DNA from: CAWINH01 sp963837425
GTDB taxonomy: Bacteria > Chloroflexota > Limnocylindria > QHBO01
Direction: 5' to 3'
DNA length: 64,000 nucleotides
Assembly: GCA_963837425.1 (NCBI GenBank)
Contig: CAWINH010000006.1
Span: 791,379-855,378 of the forward strand
Every line of letters starts with the position of its first letter. Position 1 is the stretch's first letter. Position numbers and translations under genes: made by a program. The notes beneath the pieces are model-generated. The model did not search any database. It was not told where the DNA came from and worked only from the letters and a program-made list of their open reading frames with translations. This document shows, piece after piece, positions 33,035 through 40,468 of this stretch.

Positions 33035-33925
33035 ATGAACGAGAGCGACTGGCTGGCGACGCGGTTCGAGGAGCATCGGCCTCGCCTGCGCGCGGTCGCC
33101 TACCGGATGCTCGGCTCGGTGGCCGAGGCGGACGATGCGGTGCAGGACGCCTGGCTGCGGTTCAGCCAGGCCGAAACGGCCGAGGTCGAGAACCTTGGCG
33201 GCTGGCTGACCACCGTGCTGGCCCGGGTCTGTCTCAACGTCCTCCGCTCGCGAAGGTCACACCCGGAGGAGCCGATGCCGCCTCGCCTCCCGGAGCCGAT
33301 CGTCGGCCGCGAGGGCGCACCGGATCCCGCCAACGAGGTCCTCCTCGCCGACTCGGTGGGCCTCGCGATGCTCGTGGTCCTCGAGGCGTTGACCCCCGCC
33401 GAGCGCGTGGCGTTCGTCCTCCACGACGTGTTCGGCGTGCCGTTTGGGGAGATCGCCTCGATCGTGGACCGGACACCGGCCGCCGCGCGGCAGCTCGCGA
33501 GCCGCGCCCGGCGCCGGGTGCGGGGCAATGCGCCGGCCCCGGACGCCGACCACGCCGACCTTCCCGCGCAGCGCGCGGTCGTGGATGCCTTCTTCGCGGC
33601 GGCCCGCGACGGCGATTTCGCGGCACTCCTCGCGGTGCTCGACCCCGACGTCGTCGTCCGCGCCGACTTCGGCCCCGGCGCGCCCGTGTCGCGCACCCTC
33701 CGCGGGCCGGAGGCGGTGGCCCGGCAGGCCCTCTCGTTCTCGTCGCTGGCGCCGAACGCGCGCGCGGCACTCGTCAACGGCGCCCCCGGCTTCGTCGTTT
33801 GGCGCGAGGCGCAGCCCTACGCGGTACTCGGCTTCACGATCCGCCGCGGCCGGATCGTGGAGCTCGACGTCTTTGCCGACCCGCTGCGCCTCCGGGGGCT
33901 AGACCTGTCCGTCCTCGATGACTGA
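33035..33925 (+). CDS. ECF41-type sigma factor with SnoaL-like C-terminal domain (SigJ-like)
   Basis: A 296-residue protein. Sigma region 2 (RLRAVAYRMLGSVAEADDAV, then QDAWLRF) occupies ~15-75. Region 4 with its HTH (LTPAERVAFVLHDVFGVPFG, then EIASIVDRTPAAARQLASRA) occupies ~118-170. A SnoaL-like domain of ~110 residues follows (VVDAFFAAARDGDFAALLAV, VLGFTIRRGRIVELDVFAD). RLPEPI between regions 2 and 4 matches the linker motif of ECF41. In this group the C-terminal domain controls the sigma factor instead of an anti-sigma. The ATG at 33035 is preferred over the upstream in-frame start at 33011. Confidence 0.9.
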   Translation: MNESDWLATRFEEHRPRLRAVAYRMLGSVAEADDAVQDAWLRFSQAETAEVENLGGWLTTVLARVCLNVLRSRRSHPEEPMPPRLPEPIVGREGAPDPANEVLLADSVGLAMLVVLEALTPAERVAFVLHDVFGVPFGEIASIVDRTPAAARQLASRARRRVRGNAPAPDADHADLPAQRAVVDAFFAAARDGDFAALLAVLDPDVVVRADFGPGAPVSRTLRGPEAVARQALSFSSLAPNARAALVNGAPGFVVWREAQPYAVLGFTIRRGRIVELDVFADPLRLRGLDLSVLDD

Positions 33926-33974
33926 CGTCGCCCTTGTCGAGCACAATCCCTCCCCGATGCGAGGCCGTATTTTT

Positions 33975-34130
33975 CGGTGAGCGGTTCCAATCATCGCGTA
34001 CGCCCCGGTCCAGCAGTGCCCAACGCTGTACCTCTCAGCCGGTGAGAGGTAGCCGTCCGCTGGCCGCCATCCGGGCCGCGCCAGCGCGCAATGCGTGCCG
34101 TTGCGCTCGGCGGCTGAGAATTACGCCGCT
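33975..34130 (+). repeat. Dispersed repeat family 3, copy 2
   Basis: It contains a perfect palindrome with 9-bp arms TACCTCTCA/TGAGAGGTA around GCCGG (34029-34051), flanked by GGTGAGCGGTTCC on the left and GGCGGCTGAGAATTACG on the right. The same order of landmarks is found at 38518-38680. The surrounding gap (33926-34524, ~600 bases) holds only repeats. Confidence 0.55.
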
Positions 34131-34197
34131 GCCGCCAGGTCGCCGCCAGCTCGCCGCCAGCTCGCCGCCAGGTCGCCGCCAGGTCGCCGCCAGCTCG
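34131..34197 (+). repeat. 11-bp tandem repeat, six copies
   Basis: GCCGCCAGGTC/GCCGCCAGCTC units repeat six times, right after the family-3 element and ~30 bases before a family-1 element. Confidence 0.9.
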
Positions 34198-34227
34198 TTC
34201 ATGGACGAGGAGACGGCGCGCCGCCGC

Positions 34228-34357
34228 GTGCGCCCAGTGAACGCATCGGACACCGAGACCCCGATTTGGGGCCCGGATGTCACGCCCGGTGCACATCTGG
34301 GCACTCCAGGCCCTGATTTCGCCTGCCCGATGTCCGATGTGCACGCCTGGCGCACAC
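34228..34357 (+). repeat. Family-1 element, copy 4
   Basis: A full-length copy with left end GTGCGCCCAGTGAACGCATC. A degenerate CGAGCGCGTCG minisatellite (about 34358-34412) abuts its right end. Confidence 0.85.
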
Positions 34358-34524
34358 GCGAGCGCGTCGCGAGCGCGTCGCGAGCACGCGTCGCGAGCGC
34401 GTCTGCGCGGCGCGGCCGCCGAGCACCGCCCCTCGCCGAAGAGGCGAAAATGTCGATCCGGCCGCCGCCCGTTCGTAGACGGGGTGACGGCGGGAAGCGC
34501 CCGCCCGTACGAGGAACCCATCCC

Positions 34525-34881
34525 ATGTCCCGATTCCTGCTGTCAGTCCACACCGACCACGAGCCCCGGGAAGCGCCAACCCCGGATCAGATGCAGCGCC
34601 TCGCCGAGCGGATCGGCGCACTCGAAGCGGACATGAGATCCGCCGGCGCGTGGGTCTTCTCCGCGCGGATGACCGAGCCGCAGCGGGCGAAGGTGGTGCG
34701 CGCCGGGAAGGGCAGGCCGCTCATCACCGACGGCCCGTTCGTGGAGGCCAAGGAGCACATCGGCGGCTTCTACATCATCGAGGCCGATGCGCCCGATGCC
34801 GCCCTTGAATGGGCATCGAAGACGAGCGACGCGATCGGCATGCCAATCGAGGTCTGGCCGTTCGCCGACTTCGCTGACTAG
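34525..34881 (+). CDS. YciI/YCII-family protein
   Basis: A 118-residue protein. It starts MSRFLLSVHTDHEPREAPTP and has the YCII core: LITDGPFVEAKEHIGGFYII followed by EADAPDAALEWASKT, then a final EVWPF strand. Family members have a ferredoxin-like fold with a His-Asp pair (Asp in TDGPF here) and are often encoded beside ECF sigma factors, as here one gene away from the ECF41-like gene. No enzyme activity can be assigned. Confidence 0.85.
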   Translation: MSRFLLSVHTDHEPREAPTPDQMQRLAERIGALEADMRSAGAWVFSARMTEPQRAKVVRAGKGRPLITDGPFVEAKEHIGGFYIIEADAPDAALEWASKTSDAIGMPIEVWPFADFAD

Positions 34882-34933
34882 CCACCCCGGGACCGGCCGC
34901 CCCGGACTGGCCGCTCCGGGACGAGCCGCCTGC

Positions 34934-34939
34934 TACCGT
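34934..34939 (+). promoter_or_regulatory. Leaderless-type -10 (TACCGT)
   Basis: TACCGT lies six bases before the GTG at 34946; no ribosome site is present. Confidence 0.45.
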
Positions 34940-34945
34940 GCGCGC

Positions 34946-36079
34946 GTGCGACTGATTGCCACCGCATTCGTGACCGTGGACGGCGTCATGGAGGCGCCCG
35001 GCTTCGACGAGCATCGAGACGGGCGCAACGCGTGGGCGCTCCGCGTCCAGGACGAGGAGACGCAGCAGTACAACAAGGAGATGTTGTTCGGCGCCGATGC
35101 AATCCTCCTCGGCCGCACGACGTACCAGATCTGGGCCGCCTTCTGGCCGACCGCCGGCGGGGACGAGGAGTGGTCGCAGCGCATGCACGAAGTCCCGAAG
35201 TACGTCGTCTCGAGCTCCCTCGAGCGCGCGGACTGGAACAACTCCACGATCCTCCGCGGCGATCTCGCCACCGAGATCGGGAGGCTGAAGGCACGGCCCG
35301 GCGGGGAGCTCCTCCTCTACGGAAGCGCGGACCTGCTGGCGGGAGTCATGGCCGCGGGTCTCGTCGACGAGTATCGGCTCTTCGTGTACCCCGTCGTCCT
35401 GGGCAGCGGCAAGCACCTGTTCCGCGACCGGATCGACACCCAGCACCTGCGCCTGGCGAGCTCGCGCACGTTCGGCTCCGGTGTCGTCCTCCTCGTCTAC
35501 GTGCCGGAGGCCGAGGTACCGACCAGCCGCTACGTGGAGGAGTACTCCTGGACCCAGGAGCAGATCCGCTCGCTCCACGCCGCACAGGACACGACTCGAG
35601 TGCTGGCCACCGTCCTGTTCACCGACATCGTGGACTCCACGAGCCGCGCCGCCGCCCTCGGTGATCGGGCCTGGCGCCAGCTCCTCGATCGCCATGACGA
35701 GGTCGTGCGCGACGAGGTCGATCGCTGGCACGGCCAGTTCGTGAAGAACACCGGGGACGGCGTGCTGGCCACGTTCGACGCCCCCACTCGCGCGCTGCAG
35801 GCGGCGTTCGGCCTGCGTGACGCGCTGGCCTCCATGGGCCTGCCCATCCGCGCCGCCATTCATACCGGCGAGGTCGAGGTTCGGGAGGCCGATGTCGGCG
35901 GCATCGGCGTCCACATCGCTGCCCGCGCGCTCGCCGAGGCGGGCGAGGGGCAGATCGTCGTCACCCGCACCGTCCGCGACCTCGCGACGGGCACCGACCT
36001 CGGCTTCGCTCCGCTCGGCTCGATCGGCCTCCGCGGCGTCCCGGGCACCTGGGAGCTGTTCGAGGCGTCAGTCGCGTAG
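34946..36079 (+). CDS. RibD/dihydrofolate-reductase-like domain fused to a class III nucleotide cyclase
   Basis: A 377-residue two-domain protein. Residues ~1-190 are a RibD C-terminal/DHFR-like reductase domain: LIATAFVTVDGVMEAPGFDE, DAILLGRTTYQIWAAFWP, YVVSSSLERADWNNSTIL and ELLLYGSADLLAGVMAAGLV. Residues ~210-375 are a class III cyclase catalytic domain: TVLFTDIVDSTSRAAALGDR (both metal Asp), VKNTGDGVLATF, IHTGEVEVREADVGGIGVHI. A stop-free linker joins them. The reductase half could sense NAD(P)H or a pterin or flavin and tune cyclase output; that is inference. No frame break is seen between the domains. Confidence 0.88.
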   Translation: MRLIATAFVTVDGVMEAPGFDEHRDGRNAWALRVQDEETQQYNKEMLFGADAILLGRTTYQIWAAFWPTAGGDEEWSQRMHEVPKYVVSSSLERADWNNSTILRGDLATEIGRLKARPGGELLLYGSADLLAGVMAAGLVDEYRLFVYPVVLGSGKHLFRDRIDTQHLRLASSRTFGSGVVLLVYVPEAEVPTSRYVEEYSWTQEQIRSLHAAQDTTRVLATVLFTDIVDSTSRAAALGDRAWRQLLDRHDEVVRDEVDRWHGQFVKNTGDGVLATFDAPTRALQAAFGLRDALASMGLPIRAAIHTGEVEVREADVGGIGVHIAARALAEAGEGQIVVTRTVRDLATGTDLGFAPLGSIGLRGVPGTWELFEASVA

Positions 36080-36157
36080 GCGCGGTCCCCCCAGGTCGTG
36101 CGGCGTCCACGCAGGCGCCCGCGTCCAGGCCTGCGCGGCCTGCGCCGGCGTCCGGAT

Positions 36158-36287
36158 GTGCGCCCCATGAACGCATCGGACACCGAACGCCCGGTCTTCG
36201 GCCCGAATGTCACGCCCGGTGCACATATGGGCACTCCAAGCCCTGATTTCACCCGCCCGATGTCCGATGTGCACACCTGGCGCACAC
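36158..36287 (+). repeat. Family-1 element, copy 5
   Basis: A full-length copy between the fusion gene and the convergent lipoprotein gene (gap 36080-36361). Left end GTGCGCCCCATGAACGCATC, interior GGCCCGAATGTCACGCCCGG. Confidence 0.85.
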
Positions 36288-36361
36288 GGCACGCACGCAT
36301 GGAAGCCGAGCGGTCTCCAGCTCGCCCGGGCCCGCGCGCCAGGGCCGGCCACAGGGGACTC

Positions 36362-37429
36362 TCAGGGGCAGTGCTCGACGCAGTGCCAGGCCCCGTCCCA
36401 CTCCCACGTGTCGTCCAGGACGTCATTCCCGGCGTCGAAGCCGCCGTACAGGACGACGGCGTTGCGCTCCGGGTCATACCCCACGTTCGGCGAGCCTCGA
36501 GGCGAGGGCCCCGGTCCGGCGAGCTCCGTCCAGTCCCCGTTCGTCAGGGACCAGCTGCTGTCGGTCAGCGAGGCGAAGGTCGCCGCCTGCGTGGCGCCGT
36601 CGGCGAGCAGCATCCCCTCGGTGGTGACCGTCAGCCCCAGGTGCGAGCGTGGCCCCGGACCGCCGCTCGCGAGCTGCGTCCAGGCGCTCCCGTCCCACGA
36701 CCAGAAATCGTCGAAGACGGCATTGCCGTCGTATCCACCGTAGAGGAGCGCCTGGCCGTGGGCGTCATCGGCCACGAATCCGAAGTGGGCTCGGGGCGTC
36801 GGACCGTCCGTGGCGACCTCCTTCCAGGTCGCGCCGATCCAGGTCCAGGTGCCGGGCAGCAGGGTTCGGCTGTTGTCGCCGCCACCGAACAGGACGGTCA
36901 CGCCCCGGGCCGCGTCGTACACCAGCTCCGCGTGATCGCAGACTGCGGGCGGCGCGGCATCCACCTGGTGCCAGGCGGTTATGTCCCACTCCCACGTCTC
37001 GGGCGTGCAATCGTTGCTGTTCAGCGGCAGGCCGCCGTAGCGGACGAGGACGCTGCGGGCGGAGTCCCACGCGATCCCCGTCACGACCCGCACGTCCGGC
37101 CCGCCGTCCGCCAGCAGGTCCCACGAGCTGCCGTCCCATGACCAGACCTGCTCCTGGCCCGTCGGCAGTCCCTGGTCGACGCAGTTCGCGAGCAGGAGCC
37201 GATGCAGTGCGGCGGCATACGCGAAGCGCGCCTCGACGCACGGGGGAGGATGGAGGGCCTCGGTCGTCGAGGGCGAGGGCGGCGCAGGCGTCGCCGTCGC
37301 CGCTGCGCTCGGCGCCGGGGTGGGGGCCGCCGGCCTCGGCGTGATGAGCGGCGTCGCCGATGGCGTGACGCTGCACGCCGCGGTCGTGACCAGGACCGCG
37401 GCGATCATCAGCCTGCCGACGTGGCGCAT
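36362..37429 (-). CDS. Kelch-repeat-like lipoprotein
   Basis: A 355-residue protein with a lipoprotein signal (MIAAVLVTTAACSVTPS; lipobox TAAC) and a Thr/Pro/Ala-rich linker. Repeated blades then follow: WSWDGSSWDLLADGGP, VLVRYGGLPLN, VTVLFGGGDN, WTWIGATWKEVATDGPTPRA, LLYGGYDGN, WSWDGSAWTQLASGGPGPRS and VVLYGGFDAGNDV. The GG plus W-x-W pattern is that of kelch or galactose-oxidase-type propellers, so it is likely a surface binding protein. The ATG at 37429 is chosen over longer forms because the signal peptide starts there and a GATAAT hexamer lies six bases upstream. Confidence 0.82.
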   Translation of the reverse strand: MRHVGRLMIAAVLVTTAACSVTPSATPLITPRPAAPTPAPSAAATATPAPPSPSTTEALHPPPCVEARFAYAAALHRLLLANCVDQGLPTGQEQVWSWDGSSWDLLADGGPDVRVVTGIAWDSARSVLVRYGGLPLNSNDCTPETWEWDITAWHQVDAAPPAVCDHAELVYDAARGVTVLFGGGDNSRTLLPGTWTWIGATWKEVATDGPTPRAHFGFVADDAHGQALLYGGYDGNAVFDDFWSWDGSAWTQLASGGPGPRSHLGLTVTTEGMLLADGATQAATFASLTDSSWSLTNGDWTELAGPGPSPRGSPNVGYDPERNAVVLYGGFDAGNDVLDDTWEWDGAWHCVEHCP

Positions 37430-37435
37430 CGGCGG

Positions 37436-37441
37436 ATTATC
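37436..37441 (-). promoter_or_regulatory. Leaderless-type -10 (GATAAT) for the kelch lipoprotein
   Basis: GATAAT on the minus strand lies six bases before the ATG at 37429. The divergent small lipoprotein gene starts at 37481, so the two share this ~50-bp region. Confidence 0.5.
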
Positions 37442-37480
37442 GTTGGACAATAGGAGGCGAGGAAGGACGGAGGGACACCC

Positions 37481-37780
37481 ATGGAACGGGGAAGGCTCGT
37501 CATCGGCCTGGTCATGCTTGCGTTCGTGCTGGCCGCCTGCGCGGCCGGGGCGAACCCGGAGATCGGGACGCCGGCCCAGGGCGGTGACCCGGCTGGCTTC
37601 TGGCTTGGCCTGTGGCACGGGATCATCAGCCCGGTGACCTTCGTCGTGTCGCTGTTCACAAAGGACGTGAACCTCTACGAGGTGCACAACGACGGGAGCT
37701 GGTACAACTTCGGCTTCGTGCTGGGGGCCGGGATCCTGTTCGGCGGCGGGTTCCTGGGATCGAGGCGCGGCAGCCGCTAG
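37481..37780 (+). CDS. Small lipoprotein/membrane protein of unknown function
   Basis: A 99-residue protein with a lipoprotein signal (LVIGLVMLAFVLAACAAGAN) and a strong ribosome site region. A middle membrane-associated segment WLGLWHGIISPVTFVVSLFT is followed by a conserved-looking VNLYEVHNDGSWYNFGFVLG and a Gly-rich helix. I have an impression of similar small proteins in GC-rich genomes but know no function. Its stop overlaps the stop of the convergent methyltransferase gene. Confidence 0.75.
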   Translation: MERGRLVIGLVMLAFVLAACAAGANPEIGTPAQGGDPAGFWLGLWHGIISPVTFVVSLFTKDVNLYEVHNDGSWYNFGFVLGAGILFGGGFLGSRRGSR

Positions 37781-38466
37781 CCGGGGCGCCGCGCGACGAA
37801 CACGTACTCGCCGCTGTCCTCGGTGAATGGCTCCCCGGCGAAGCCGCCGAAGAGCGACTCGAGCTCGAGGCCGGCGACGTCAAGCAGGCCGAGCCATTCG
37901 TTCCGTGTCGCCCACCACAGGGAGCTGGTGCCGCCGGAGTCGAGCACAATGTCGATCCGGTTGTCGCCCACGTGATAGCGGTTCACGTGCGGCACAGGGG
38001 TGTCCCCATGGATCCCGTCGAGTTCCACGGCGACCCGGTGGTCGAAGGCGAACGCGTTCCACGCGAACCGCCCGCCGGGCCGCAGCGCTGCGGCCACCCG
38101 CTCGAAGGTGCGCCTCCGATCGGCCCACCTCTCCAGGTGGAGGAGAGAGCGGCCCGGGCAGGTGATGAGGGCCGCGGGCTCGTCGAGGGCCAGGTCGCGC
38201 ATGTCGCCCTCGCGGAGATCCAGCTCCACCCCCGCCTCCGCCGACCGGCCTCGCGCCTGCTCGAGCATGGCCGGCGACGTGTCGATCCCGATGAGCGGCC
38301 GGCCGATCGCCTTGGCGACCGGGATCGCGACCCGGCCGTTGCCGACCGCCAGCTCGACGACGTTGCCGTCCGCCTCGCGCGCCAGCCCCACGTAGAACGG
38401 GATGTCCGCGGCCGTCTCCGCGGACCACTCGTCATACCGCTCGGCGAGCGCGTAGTCCCAGCTCAC
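37777..38466 (-). CDS. SAM-dependent class I methyltransferase
   Basis: A 229-residue protein. Motif I VVELAVGNGRVAIPVAKAIG (~36-55), motif II GIDTSPAMLEQARG, the Asp-type motif DLREGDMRDLALDEPAALIT and a ValSerLeu-type LLHLERWADRRRTF follow in standard order. The substrate is unknown; the start SWDYALAERYDEW is typical of small-molecule methyltransferases. GTG start with TAGCAT six bases upstream (leaderless). Confidence 0.88.
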   Translation of the reverse strand: MSWDYALAERYDEWSAETAADIPFYVGLAREADGNVVELAVGNGRVAIPVAKAIGRPLIGIDTSPAMLEQARGRSAEAGVELDLREGDMRDLALDEPAALITCPGRSLLHLERWADRRRTFERVAAALRPGGRFAWNAFAFDHRVAVELDGIHGDTPVPHVNRYHVGDNRIDIVLDSGGTSSLWWATRNEWLGLLDVAGLELESLFGGFAGEPFTEDSGEYVFVARRPG

Positions 38467-38472
38467 CGGGCC

Positions 38473-38478
38473 ATGCTA
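38473..38478 (-). promoter_or_regulatory. Leaderless-type -10 (TAGCAT)
   Basis: On the minus strand TAGCAT lies six bases before the GTG start at 38466. Confidence 0.45.
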
Positions 38479-38517
38479 CACAAGCCTCGTCCAGGTCCGT
38501 CCGAGGCGGCGCCCGCT

Positions 38518-38680
38518 GAGCACGGATACTTCTCAGTGAGCGGTCCTTCGCACTGTTCGGGACCGACCGTCGCGGCGCCGCTGGGCCCTAACTCTCAGCC
38601 AGTGAGAAGTACGGTTGTGGGGCCCCTCCGCTGCCGACCAGCCGCGCGATAACGTTCAGCGACTGAGAAGTACGCGCTGG
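38518..38680 (+). repeat. Dispersed repeat family 3, copy 3
   Basis: Landmarks in order: CTTCTCAGTGAGCGGTCC, then the palindromic ACTCTCAGCC-AGTGAGAAGT core (~38590-38611), then CAGCGACTGAGAAGTACG. Same layout as the copy at 33975. It lies within a ~490-base gap (38467-38958) otherwise filled by a family-1 element and a minisatellite. Confidence 0.55.
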
Positions 38681-38732
38681 CGAGCGCCGCCGGGCCCGAG
38701 TCGCCGCCGGCCAGCGTCGCGCACGGCGCCGC

Positions 38733-38863
38733 GTGCGCCCAGTGAACGCATCGGACACCGAGACCCCGATTTCAGGCCCGAATGTCACGCCCGGCGCACA
38801 TATGGGCACTCCAGGCCCTGATTTCATGCCGCCCGATGGCCGATGTGCACACCTGGCGCACAC
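38733..38863 (+). repeat. Family-1 element, copy 6
   Basis: A full-length copy, left end GTGCGCCCAGTGAACGCATC, very similar to copy 4 in the interior (GAGACCCCGATTT). Its right end runs into a 22-bp minisatellite. Confidence 0.85.
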
Positions 38864-38920
38864 GCAAGCCGAAGGGCACGCACACGCAAGCCGAAGGGCA
38901 CGCACACGCAGGCCGAAGCG
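38857..38920 (+). repeat. 22-bp tandem repeat, three copies
   Basis: Units starting CGCACACGCAAGCCGAAGGG at 38857, 38879 and 38901. The first unit includes the right terminus of the family-1 element, so the array appears to have grown out of that terminus. Confidence 0.85.
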
Positions 38921-38958
38921 AGCCGAGGCCAGCCGATGCGAGCCGAACGAGCGGTCCC

Positions 38959-39741
38959 TCAGCGCGGCGCGGCCTTCAGCAACCCGAACATCGCGCCCTG
39001 CGGGTCGGAGACGATCGCGAAACGCCCGCCGGGGAAGTCCTGCGGCGACACCACCTCGGTGGCCCCCGCGGCGAGCGCCCGTCGGAACGCGCCGTCGACT
39101 TCGGCGACGTTGAAGTAGACCATCCAGTAGCTCGGCACCTCGGCCGGGATGTTCGGCATCATCTCCAGCCCGCCAAGGATCGACTCACCGTCGAGCTGGA
39201 ATTCGGTGTAATCCCCCTGCCCCTCGCCCATCGGCGAGGTCCGCGCGCTCCAGCCGAAGACCTCGTGGTAGAACGCCTTCGCCTTGTCGATCCCGCGTGC
39301 GTTCAGCTCCGCCCAGCCAAACGTCCCCACCTCGCCGGCCCGGAAGCTGCCCGTGCCGGCAGGCTGCCAGGCCGAGATCACGGCACCGACCGCATCGGCG
39401 AAGACTGCCATCTTGCCCATGTCGCCCACGTCGAAGGCCGGCATGATCGCCGTCCCGCCGGCGGCCTGCACCGCCTCGCCGAGGGCTGCTGCGTCACGGG
39501 TCCCGATGTAGAGGTTCCAGGTGACCGGCGCGTTCGGATCCATCTTCGGACCAATGCCGGCCACGTCCTCGCCGCCGCCCGGCAGGCGGGCGATCCCGTA
39601 CCCGCCGTACTGGGGGTCCGGCGAGACCTCGACATCCCAGCCGAAGAGCATGCCGTAGAACTCCCGCGCCTCCGCGGGATCCGTGGTCGACAGGTCGATC
39701 CACGCCGGGCGATTCACCCGGGAGCCCATTCCCTCCACCAT
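38959..39741 (-). CDS. Two-module VOC (glyoxalase/bleomycin-resistance-like) protein
   Basis: A 260-residue protein with two VOC repeats. The first starts RPAWIDLSTTDPAEAREFYG and includes AGIGPKMDPNAPVTWNLYIG; the second starts GTFGWAELNARGIDKAKAFY and ends PGGRFAIVSDPQGAMFGLLK. The arrangement matches the Streptomyces-type 27-kDa antigen/hydroxylase-like VOC group. Metal ligands are not conserved enough to assign an enzyme. ATG 39741 with GAAGGAG is preferred; ATG 39728 is an alternative. Confidence 0.85.
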   Translation of the reverse strand: MVEGMGSRVNRPAWIDLSTTDPAEAREFYGMLFGWDVEVSPDPQYGGYGIARLPGGGEDVAGIGPKMDPNAPVTWNLYIGTRDAAALGEAVQAAGGTAIMPAFDVGDMGKMAVFADAVGAVISAWQPAGTGSFRAGEVGTFGWAELNARGIDKAKAFYHEVFGWSARTSPMGEGQGDYTEFQLDGESILGGLEMMPNIPAEVPSYWMVYFNVAEVDGAFRRALAAGATEVVSPQDFPGGRFAIVSDPQGAMFGLLKAAPR

Positions 39742-39934
39742 CTCGGGGTTCTCCTTCACCGAAGTGCGCTGTTTCCAGGCCAAGAGAGCCAACGGAGCCA
39801 ATCGAGCCGATGCAGCAGGCTCCGCGATGACCCTACCCGGCAGACATTAAGGATGTTCACGCTCGCTTGCCGCGGCGCGGTACGCTTGCGGGGCAATCGG
39901 CTCCGTAACGGCCCAACGCAACGGAGGGTGGCAG

Positions 39935-40468
39935 GTGCAGGCCACGCGCGCGATTCGCGGCATGCAGGCGGCGATCCGATCCTCGCTTGGCCGTCGGCTG
40001 GTGGCCGGTGTCACGGTGGGGGTCGCGGTCTTCCTCCTCTTCCACATCGCGCGCCTCGCGGCGGAAGCGTCGGGCCTGTGCACCGGATGCAACGCCGATG
40101 GTGCCCCCGACCTGTTCGCCGGCGGCGCGGCGGCCGGCGGTGGCGCGGCGGCGGGCGGTGGCGACCCGCCGGGCGGCAGCTGGTTCGACAACTGGCTCGA
40201 CAGGCTGCTCGGGCCGGATGAGCCGGCGCCGAGTGTCGGGCCCGCGGCTCCCCCGCCCCCACCCGACCCCGCCGCACAGCAGGCCGACGAGGAGGATGCG
40301 CGCCGCGCGGCCGAGTGGGAGAAGTACCTCGAGGGCCGCAAGGGCGCCGAGAAGGGCAGCATCGGGGACGTACTCAACCAGGCCGAGCAGCGGATCGATG
40401 ATTGGCTGCACGACAGGACCCCGGTCGGTCAGTCGCCCGATCCCGGCGGCGGGGACGGCGATCCATGA
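39935..40468 (+). CDS. Single-pass membrane protein with Gly/Pro-rich outer region, operon with PrsW-like protease
   Basis: A 177-residue protein with GTG start (GGAGGG upstream). One helix lies at ~22-42 (RRLVAGVTVGVAVFLLFHIA). It is followed by Cys-x-x-Cys (GLCTGCNADG), a Gly/Ala stretch, a Pro stretch and a charged helical C-terminus (EEDARRAAEWEKYLEGRKGA). No family is recognised. Its stop overlaps the ATG of the protease gene at 40465, so it may be a substrate, anchor or partner of that protease. Confidence 0.7.
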   Translation: MQATRAIRGMQAAIRSSLGRRLVAGVTVGVAVFLLFHIARLAAEASGLCTGCNADGAPDLFAGGAAAGGGAAAGGGDPPGGSWFDNWLDRLLGPDEPAPSVGPAAPPPPPDPAAQQADEEDARRAAEWEKYLEGRKGAEKGSIGDVLNQAEQRIDDWLHDRTPVGQSPDPGGGDGDP

